64,000 bases of DNA from contig NZ_MSJP01000019.1 of NCBI RefSeq assembly GCF_014596525.1, forward strand, positions 1-64,000. The letters are read 5' to 3'. The notes below the pieces were generated by a model that worked only from the letters and a program-made list of their open reading frames with translations, ran no database searches and was not told the DNA's origin. Origin of the DNA: Streptomyces sp. CBMA291. GTDB taxonomy: Bacteria; Actinomycetota; Actinomycetes; Streptomycetales; Streptomycetaceae. Shown piece after piece: positions 58,633 through 64,000 of this stretch (positions within the stretch are counted from its first letter, which is position 1; the number at the start of each line of letters is the position of its first letter). The position numbers and the translations under genes were made by a program.

Positions 58633-59960
58633 GCGGTTTCGATCCGTCGGCCGAGGCCGCCGAGGCGACCTCCCGCATCCTGGCGGACACCCTGGACGGG
58701 GCGGCGCGCGGTGTCGTGGTGGACTCCCCGCCGGGGGCGGGGAAGTCGACGCTCGTGGTGCGGGCCGCCCTCGAACTGGCCTCGGCCGGGCGGCCCCTGA
58801 TGGTGGTGGCGCAGACGAACGCGCAGGTGGACGATCTGGTGCTGCGGCTCGCCGAGAAGGAGCCCGACCTGGAGGTCGGGCGGCTGCACTCCAGCGACGG
58901 CGACCCGTACGACAAGGCGCTCGACGCCCTGGCGAACGTACGGAAGTCGGCGAAGGCGGGCGATCTCGCCGGGGTGCCCGTGGTGCTGTCCACGGCCGCC
59001 AAGTGGGGGCATGTGAAGAACGTCGAGCCGTGGGAGCACGCGATCGTCGACGAGGCCTACCAGATGCGTTCGGACGCGCTGCTCGCGGTGGCGGGGCTGT
59101 TCGAGCGGGCGCTGTTCGTGGGCGACCCGGGGCAGCTCGACCCGTTCTCCGTGGTGGGCGCGGAGCAGTGGGCGGGGCTGGCGTACGACCCGTCGACGAG
59201 CGCGGTCGCGACCCTCCTCGCGTACAACCCGGAGCTGCCGCAGCACCGGCTGCCGGTGTCCTGGCGGCTGCCCGCCTCGGCGGCGCCGCTGGTCTCGGAC
59301 GCCTTCTACCCGGACACGCCGTTTCGCAGCGGCACCGGGCACGGGGACCGGAAGCTGTCGTTCGCGGTGGCGTCGGACGGTACGGGGCCCGACCGGGTCC
59401 TCGACGAGGCGGCCGAGTCGGGGTGGGGGCTGCTCGAACTGCCCGCCCGGCAGACTCCGCGTACCGACCCGGAGGCGGTGGGTGCGATCGCCCTGGTGGT
59501 GCGGCGGCTCCTCGACCGGGGCGGGGCGGCGGTCTCGGAGCGCGCGGCGGAGCCCGTGCCCCTGACGCCCGACCGGATCGCGGTCGGCACCGCCCACCGT
59601 GACCAGGCGGCGGCGGTGCGGGCGGCCCTCGCGGAGCTGGGGGTGACCGGGGTGACGGTGGACACGGCGAACCGGCTCCAGGGGCGCGAGTACGACGTGA
59701 CGGTGGTGTTCCATCCGCTGTCCGGGCGCCCGGACGCGACCGCCTTCCACCTGGAGACGGGCCGGCTGTGCGTGCTGGCCTCCCGGCACCGGCACGCCTG
59801 TGTGGTGGTCTGCCGGGAGGGCGTGGCGGAACTCCTGGACGAACACCCGTCGGCGGAGCCGGTCCGGCTGGGCGAGGCGGTGTCGTTCCCCGACGGCTGG
59901 GAGGCGAACCACGCGGTGCTCTCGCATCTGGAGAAACACCGGGTGCGGTGGCGCCCGTGA
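58629..59960 (+). CDS. UPF1/Dna2-like superfamily 1 helicase
   Basis: A compact 443-residue SF1 helicase. All motifs are present: Walker A DSPPGAGKSTLV (32-43), Ia VVAQTNAQVDDLVL (59-72), II IVDEAYQM (139-146), III LFVGDPGQLDPF (162-173), IV VSWRLPASAAPL with Arg 213, V TVDTANRLQGREYDVTVVF (343-361) and VI LCVLASRHRHACVVV with Arg 386. The QGxExD pattern of motif V is typical of the UPF1/Dna2/IGHMBP2 group. There is no room for the 1B barrel or stalk between motifs Ia and II as in full-length members. GTG 58629 overlaps the upstream stop. With the Fe-S nuclease two genes earlier it recreates the parts of Dna2. Confidence 0.85.
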   Translation: MSGFDPSAEAAEATSRILADTLDGAARGVVVDSPPGAGKSTLVVRAALELASAGRPLMVVAQTNAQVDDLVLRLAEKEPDLEVGRLHSSDGDPYDKALDALANVRKSAKAGDLAGVPVVLSTAAKWGHVKNVEPWEHAIVDEAYQMRSDALLAVAGLFERALFVGDPGQLDPFSVVGAEQWAGLAYDPSTSAVATLLAYNPELPQHRLPVSWRLPASAAPLVSDAFYPDTPFRSGTGHGDRKLSFAVASDGTGPDRVLDEAAESGWGLLELPARQTPRTDPEAVGAIALVVRRLLDRGGAAVSERAAEPVPLTPDRIAVGTAHRDQAAAVRAALAELGVTGVTVDTANRLQGREYDVTVVFHPLSGRPDATAFHLETGRLCVLASRHRHACVVVCREGVAELLDEHPSAEPVRLGEAVSFPDGWEANHAVLSHLEKHRVRWRP

Positions 59961-60309
59961 GGACCGGGGCGCCCTGGAAAGGCCCACGTCGGTGAGGACC
60001 GGGGGCCGTCGCCGGGAGGTCCGCGCCCGTGAGAGCCGGGGGCCGTCCCGGAAAGGCCGCGCCTGAGGACCCGTGGCCGCCCCGGAGAGGCCGCACCTGA
60101 GGACCCGTGGCTGCCCCGGAGAGACCCGCGCCCGTGAGGACCGGGGGCCGTCCCGGAGAGGCCCGCGCTCTTGCGGGGGGGGGCCTCTCCGGGAGGTCCG
60201 CGCTCTTGCGGGAGGGGCCTCGCGGAGAGGTCCGCGCTCTTGCGGGGCGCGGGACAATGGAAGGCGGCCCGGGACTCCGGGCCGTGTCTGTGCGAGGAGG
60301 ATCAGAACG
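59961..60309. other. Intergenic region with about 35-bp degenerate repeats
   Basis: There is no gene in this 349 bp. GTGAGGACCGGGGGCCGTC-type units repeat from 59990 to 60165, then AGGTCCGCGCTCTTGCGGG-type units to 60250. A run of nine G lies at 60175-60183. The last 60 bp, with GAGGAGG at 60294-60300, serve the next gene. Confidence 0.7.
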
Positions 60310-60666
60310 ATGGCGGAACCCGCGGAGCAGGGCGTACGACGGCGGCTGCGGCCGGCCCCGCTGATCTTCGAGCCCGCCGAGACGACCGCCGACCCCGAGC
60401 ACTTCTTCGACCTGGAGAAGCTGGCGGACCCCGGGGAGCTGCTCGCCCGCGCGACGGAGCTGACGCTGGCCTTCCGGGCGGCGGCGGACCGGGCCGCGGA
60501 GTTCCAGGCGATCGCGGCGGCGCAGCTAGCGGACCCGGGCCGGTTCGACCGGCTGACGGCGGCGGACGTCGCCGAGCGGGCGCGGTGGACCGAGGACTAC
60601 GCGCGGAAGATGATCGAGTTCGGCCAGGGGCTGATCCGCGCGGAGGGGCGCTCGGCGGAGGACTGA
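60310..60666 (+). CDS. Small helical protein downstream of the helicase
   Basis: A 118-residue protein that I do not recognise. The first 40 residues are polar (MAEPAEQGVRRRLRPAPLIF, then EPAETTADPEHFFDLEKLAD). The rest is almost entirely helical: PGELLARATELTLAFRAAAD, RAAEFQAIAAAQLA, DRLTAADVAERARWTEDYARKM, possibly a short coiled coil or oligomerisation unit. ATG 60310 lies 9 bp after a strong GAGGAGG. It has the same orientation as the nuclease-helicase operon but is 349 bp away across a repeat array, so co-transcription is uncertain. Confidence 0.7.
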   Translation: MAEPAEQGVRRRLRPAPLIFEPAETTADPEHFFDLEKLADPGELLARATELTLAFRAAADRAAEFQAIAAAQLADPGRFDRLTAADVAERARWTEDYARKMIEFGQGLIRAEGRSAED

Positions 60667-61284
60667 GCCCGCCACCCACGGACACGCACGGGGTGCCTGG
60701 CGCTTCGGGGCGGTCGTCCGGGGTACGCGGGGTCTTCGGGACCGGCGCTGGAGGGGGCTGAGGCCCGCTGGAGGGGGCCGAGGCTGCCACCGTCCGGGGG
60801 TGCTTGGGGACCCGGCCGTCCGCTGACGGGGTGACCGGCTCTTCGGGACCGCCGTCCGGGTGCGCTTCGGGAGCGGCGTCCGCTGACGGGGCGTCGCGGG
60901 TATTGGCGGGCCGTCGTCCGGAGCCTCGGGACTTCGGGGCCGCCGTCCGGGTGTCGCGGGGCCCCCGGGCCGCTGTCCGGAGCCTCGGGTCTTCCGGGCC
61001 GCCGTCCGGAGGACCTGCGGGTCTTCGGGCCCGGCCGTACCCGTCGACGGGGTTCCGGGGCCTTGCGCGACCGGCGTCCGCCCGGAGGAGTCACGGCTCT
61101 TCCGGTGGGAGGCTCCGTGCTCTCCCGGCCCCCGCTACCCCCGTACGGCCGAGGCGGGTCACTCGGTGGCCTGGAATCGCCCCCTGGCATATGCCGTGGG
61201 GCACGATACCCCCCGGCTCCCGGCCCTGTCCGGGATTCGCGAACACTGAGCGACGGTCAGGTGACTGCGGGTAGACCTGATCGT
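60667..61284. other. Intergenic region with CGTCCGG/TCTTCGGG repeats
   Basis: There is no gene in this 618 bp. From about 60700 to 61080 words such as GGACCGCCGTCCGG, GGTCTTCGGG and CGCTGACGGGG recur in shuffled order. After 61160 the sequence becomes unique and less repetitive, and should hold the promoter of the gene at 61285. Confidence 0.65.
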
Positions 61285-61905
61285 ATGACGACGTGGCTGC
61301 GCGACGAGACCCCGCACGACATCCTCCGGCTCCTCCTGGAGGACGACGAGGGACGGCACCAGCCGGCCCGGGTGACCGCCGACGGGGCCGCCTGGCTCAC
61401 CTCCGCCACCGGAGACCACGAGGGGGCGGCGCTGACCCGCTGGGAGTCCCGGCCGGACGCCCCGGCGGTGCTGCCCTGCGGCACGGTCTTCGACGTCATC
61501 GGGGTGGACCAGGTCTTCGGGCGCCGGATGCTGGACCGGATGTGGGCGGAAGGGCCCGGCTCGGGCCCGGTCGCCGTCCACCGGGGCCGGATGATGCTCT
61601 TCGCCGCCCCGGGCACGGCCCAGCGGCTGCCCGCCCTCCTCGACTGGGAGGAAGGGGTGCCCCGGCCCCTCTGTCACGGCCAGGGGGACGCGGTGACCGT
61701 GCCGCCGCTCGTGCCCTCCGGGCGGTCCGGCCCCCGCTGGCTGGTGGCGCCCGACACCCGCTGTCCCTGGCTGCCGGGACCCGAGGTGATGCTGTGGGCC
61801 TGCGTGCGGGCCGCGCGCTCGCTCTCCGCCGCCGACGTGCGGGTATCGATTTTTCCTCGCGCCGGAACGGATGCTAATGTCTACGACGTCAGCAGGCGCC
61901 GCTAG
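61285..61905 (+). CDS. DNA primase/polymerase (Prim-Pol N-terminal)-like protein
   Basis: A 206-residue soluble protein resembling streptomycete proteins annotated as 'bifunctional DNA primase/polymerase'. It shares their order: an ALTRWESRPDAPAVLPCGTV FDVIGVDQVFGRRMLDRMW segment, GPVAVHRGRMMLFAAPGTAQ, then VPPLVPSGRSGPRWLVAPDT. The metal-binding Asp-x-Asp of active archaeo-eukaryotic primases is not evident, so catalytic activity is doubtful. ATG 61285 was chosen; no strong RBS is seen. Its last codons and TAG stop (61903-61905) lie inside the 5' end of tRNA-Lys, an unusual 10-bp overlap. Confidence 0.5.
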   Translation: MTTWLRDETPHDILRLLLEDDEGRHQPARVTADGAAWLTSATGDHEGAALTRWESRPDAPAVLPCGTVFDVIGVDQVFGRRMLDRMWAEGPGSGPVAVHRGRMMLFAAPGTAQRLPALLDWEEGVPRPLCHGQGDAVTVPPLVPSGRSGPRWLVAPDTRCPWLPGPEVMLWACVRAARSLSAADVRVSIFPRAGTDANVYDVSRRR

Positions 61906-61969
61906 CTCAGTTGGTTAGAGCAGCTGACTCTTAATCAGCGGGTCCGGGGTTCGAGTCCCTGGCGGCGCA
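61896..61969 (+). tRNA. tRNA-Lys (anticodon CTT)
   Basis: Cloverleaf: acceptor GCGCCGC/GCGGCGC, D-arm GCTCAGTTGGTTAGAGC, anticodon arm GCTGACTCTTAATCAGC, T-arm GGGGTTCGAGTCCC, discriminator A at 61969. CCA is not encoded. The first ten bases overlap the end of the upstream reading frame. Confidence 0.97.
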
Positions 61970-61976
61970 CAGACGG

Positions 61977-62008
61977 AAGAAGCCCCTCGCGGAAGCGGGG
62001 GGCTTCTT
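61977..62008 (+). terminator. Terminator after tRNA-Lys
   Basis: The stem AAGAAGCCCC (61977-61986) pairs with GGGGCTTCTT (61999-62008), 8 bp behind the tRNA. Confidence 0.88.
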
Positions 62009-62064
62009 CGTGTCCGGGCACCGCCTACCGGGGCCTTCCGAGTGCCTTCCGGGCATGGCCCGGG

Positions 62065-63315
62065 TCAGTGCAGGACCGGCGGGGTGATCCGTACCGTCCA
62101 GTCCCCCGACGGAGTGCGGTCGGCGACCTCCACGCGGACCCCCGTCCCCGGCACGGTCAGGGTCTCGCCCTCCGCGAGCGGGGCGTCCGCGAGCGGCGGA
62201 TAGACCGAGCGGTCCCGGCAGGCACCGGTGCCCGGGTGCGCGTCGACCACCTCGACCGGCCCGTCACCCGAGGCGACGGCGGCCCGCACCCGGTAGACCA
62301 GGACGCCCTCGGCACAGCTCCCGGCGTCGTTGCCCGCGCCGCTGCGGGCTTCGACGGCGAGAACGCTGTCGGGGCCCGTACGGACCACGGCGAGCCGGGT
62401 GCCGGGGGTGCCGCCGGGCGGGACGGGGGCGTCGGTGGGCTCCAGGGTGACCGGCCGGGCCGCGGGACCCTGCACACAGACCACCTGGGCGCCCGAGAGC
62501 CAGCCCAGCTTCCACTTGTGCCAGCCGAACAGGTCCGGGGCGAGTCCGAACTGGCTGCCCATGACGTCCCAGTCACCCACATGGGTGTCCCAGTCGCCCT
62601 TGCCGTCCTCGGGGCGGTGGTAGAGGTCCGGCAGGTCGAAGACGTGCCCGGTCTCGTGGGCGAGGACGTTGCGGTCGGGCGGATGCCGTTCGAAGACGGT
62701 GACGACCCGCTTGATCTCGGTGCCGTCCGCCTCCAGAGGGCGTTCGAGGTTGACGACCTTGGTGGCGTCCGAGTCCACGCCGGGCGCGTCCGGATCGGCG
62801 ACCAGATAGACGATGTCGTAGCGGGAGAAGTCGACGTCCGCGTCGGCGGCGGCGATCGCGTCGCGCAGATAGGCGGCGCGCTGCCCGGCGTCCCAGTCAC
62901 GCCGTATGTCGTACGCGGTCGACGCCTTCGGCATCGGGGTCCAGGCGTGCCGGGCGTGCGGGCGCAGGGTGAACCGGCCGTAGGAGGCGCGGGTGAAGAA
63001 GTCGGTGGTGGCCGGGAAGTGGTCGGCGGCGAGGACCGCCGGATCGGTGAGCGGCTCGGCGTCCGGGAAGGACAGGAAGATCATGACCGCGTCGAGGGTC
63101 CGGACAGGGCGCGGATAGGACCGGTTCCAGCTGTCGAGCCCGAGCGAGTGATGGGCCGCCGTACGGGGCAGGACACAGGGACCGGCCGAAGCGGCGCCCA
63201 CGGCGGGGCCCGCGACGAGGCCGGTGGCGGCGAGCGCGGCGAGCGAGGTGAAGGCCGCCGCACCGGCGCGCAGCCGTGCGCGCTCCACTCCCCCGGGTGG
63301 CTGCTGAGCCCTCAC
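62065..63315 (-). CDS. Secreted M6-type zinc metalloprotease
   Basis: A 416-residue exported protease of the M6 (immune inhibitor A-like) group. The signal peptide covers about 1-44 (ARLRAGAAAFTSLAALAATG LVAGPAVGAASA). The catalytic part has the zinc site NVLAHETGHVFDLPDLYHRP (His 220, Glu 221, His 224) and the downstream VGDWDVMGSQFGLAPDLFGW HKWKLGW, the conserved M6 segment with WDVMG. The C-terminal about 150 residues are beta-rich, with two cysteines (NDAGSCAEG, GTGACRDRS) probably paired. I chose GTG 63315 because GGAGG lies 5 bp upstream and the signal peptide follows; the frame is open to 63450. It is convergent with the tRNA-Lys unit. Confidence 0.87.
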   Translation of the reverse strand: MRAQQPPGGVERARLRAGAAAFTSLAALAATGLVAGPAVGAASAGPCVLPRTAAHHSLGLDSWNRSYPRPVRTLDAVMIFLSFPDAEPLTDPAVLAADHFPATTDFFTRASYGRFTLRPHARHAWTPMPKASTAYDIRRDWDAGQRAAYLRDAIAAADADVDFSRYDIVYLVADPDAPGVDSDATKVVNLERPLEADGTEIKRVVTVFERHPPDRNVLAHETGHVFDLPDLYHRPEDGKGDWDTHVGDWDVMGSQFGLAPDLFGWHKWKLGWLSGAQVVCVQGPAARPVTLEPTDAPVPPGGTPGTRLAVVRTGPDSVLAVEARSGAGNDAGSCAEGVLVYRVRAAVASGDGPVEVVDAHPGTGACRDRSVYPPLADAPLAEGETLTVPGTGVRVEVADRTPSGDWTVRITPPVLH

Positions 63316-63671
63316 GTGGACCTCCGGATCAGGAATGCGGGACACCTCACCCACCTTGTGGCGCTTTGCCACGTTTCGCACTTTTCCGCTGCCCCGGTCG
63401 GGTGAGGCGATACCGCCAGGTCGACGCGACACGAGCGCATCGACGCTCACGGAAAGTCACTTTCGGTCACGAGAGGATCGAGCCATGTCACACCTGCGCA
63501 GAAACGATCAGGCGGAGTCTCGCGGTGTGCGTCCGCACCGCTTCGGAGGTGCTCCGAAGGCGCCCTGGAGCTGGAACGCTCCCCCGCGCTGGCTCTATGA
63601 TCGGCTCACTCTTCCCCGGCCGACCGTCCCGACCACATGTGACCGGCCCGACTGCACTACGGGAGCCAGCG
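63316..63671. other. Divergent intergenic region at the right end
   Basis: Promoters of the protease (minus) and the next gene (plus) should lie here. An ATG at 63484 with GAGAGGA upstream opens a frame that stays open to the window edge but in a different phase from the gene at 63672. Its codon pattern is poorer, so I did not call it. Confidence 0.5.
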
Positions 63672-64000
63672 GTGAGCGGAACCCCCGAAGGACCGGTGCA
63701 CCCAGAGCCACCGGATACACACGCGGCGGACTCCGCGCTCACGGAGCGTCACCCCGAGGAGCGGACGGCGACCCGCTCCGAGCCCCCCGCCCGCCGACCC
63801 TCGCCCGAGCGCGCCGAACCCCCGGCCCGCCGGTCCTCCGACGAGCGCCCCGACCCCCCGGTGCGCCGCCCCGCCTCCGACCGCCCCGGCAGGGCCGAAC
63901 CCCCGGAAGGCCCCCGTACCGGCCCCGGCGGGGCGGGAGACCGGCGTCGCGCCGCCGAACTCCGGGACTACGGCGCCGCCTTCCGCGTCGCCCAGCTCGC
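63672..64000 (+). CDS. Start of an unidentified gene (cut by window edge)
   Basis: A frame beginning GTG 63672 behind GGGAG is open for 109 codons to the right edge, with mostly G or C at third positions. The first about 90 residues are low-complexity, rich in Pro, Glu, Arg and Ala (repeats of EPPARR, SSDERPDPPVRR). A more protein-like segment, RRAAELRDYGAAFRVAQLA, begins just before the edge. No family can be assigned. A competing frame from ATG 63484 runs in another phase; codon use favours the frame given here. Confidence 0.5.
   Translation, partial: MSGTPEGPVHPEPPDTHAADSALTERHPEERTATRSEPPARRPSPERAEPPARRSSDERPDPPVRRPASDRPGRAEPPEGPRTGPGGAGDRRRAAELRDYGAAFRVAQL

Noticed and set aside
56616..60402. 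Two minus-strand frames of over 1200 codons across the nuclease-helicase operon.
   Set aside because: They are Arg/Pro/Ser-rich shadows with no domain, while the plus-strand proteins show full enzyme motif sets.
61896..61969. tRNA-Lys as an active attachment site.
   Set aside because: No integrase or partial tRNA copy is seen within the window.
63484..64000. Frame from ATG 63484 with a good RBS, open to the right edge.
   Set aside because: Codon third positions are less GC-biased than in the overlapping frame from 63672, and the product looks random; the window ends before it can be settled.

Overview
The window is high-GC chromosomal DNA from a streptomycete. The evidence is GC-rich wobble positions, GTG and TTG starts with GGAGG-type ribosome binding sites, the developmental regulator AdpA with a TTA codon, the desferrioxamine genes under iron boxes, a DasR-like site and oligoribonuclease. 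From memory (no alignment was run), the gene order resembles the adpA-desABCD neighbourhood of Streptomyces coelicolor. No prophage, insertion sequence, CRISPR array or rRNA was seen.

Layout. 1-4.2 kb: end of a PucR-type regulator, an acyl-CoA dehydrogenase and thioesterase pair, and a phosphatase-family gene. 4.4-16.9 kb: an accessory secreted-protein island with two FG-GAP repeat proteins facing a 2212-residue RHS/YD-repeat protein. That protein ends in 44 glycines and a papain-fold (Tox-PL-like) toxin tip, and an Imm35/YrhB-like immunity gene is translationally coupled to it. 17-23.4 kb: a TetR regulator divergent from a branched-chain acyl-CoA catabolic operon (biotin-dependent carboxylase beta and alpha, HMG-CoA lyase, acyl-CoA dehydrogenase), with paired palindromes between. 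23.6-30 kb: iron-box-controlled siderophore genes (desF-like, desABCD). 30-34 kb: GH20 hexosaminidase, a small unknown gene and glmS. 34-38.5 kb: acetate-transporter family protein, universal stress protein, adpA behind about 0.9 kb of non-coding DNA, ornA and tRNA-His. 38.8-42.4 kb: a sugar ABC importer without its own ATPase. 42.5-47.6 kb: two AspT-like exchangers and an aspartate 4-decarboxylase. 48-54.9 kb: a two-component system, small unknown genes, a spermidine-synthase-like protein, an HTH/TPR regulator and a phosphoglycerate-mutase-family protein. 55-60.7 kb: a PAP2-type membrane phosphatase, then a tightly coupled three-gene set (RecB/Cas4-like Fe-S nuclease, unknown protein, UPF1/Dna2-like SF1 helicase) and a small helical protein. 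61.3-64 kb: a DNA primase/polymerase-like gene overlapping tRNA-Lys, a secreted M6 metalloprotease and the start of an unidentified gene.

How the parts work together. The carboxylase operon would degrade leucine-type acyl-CoA to acetoacetate and acetyl-CoA. The des genes make desferrioxamine from lysine and recover its iron. Hexosaminidase, GlmS and AdpA link aminosugar supply to development. The AspT/AspD set would exchange aspartate for alanine with decarboxylation.

Two loci deserve most attention. The first is the RHS toxin/immunity pair with its glycine tract and divergent FG-GAP partners. The second is the nuclease-unknown-helicase operon, which looks like Dna2 split over three genes and has no function I can name. 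Several intergenic gaps also carry short degenerate GC-rich repeat arrays, some with a CCCGTACGGG palindromic core spaced about 30 bp apart.
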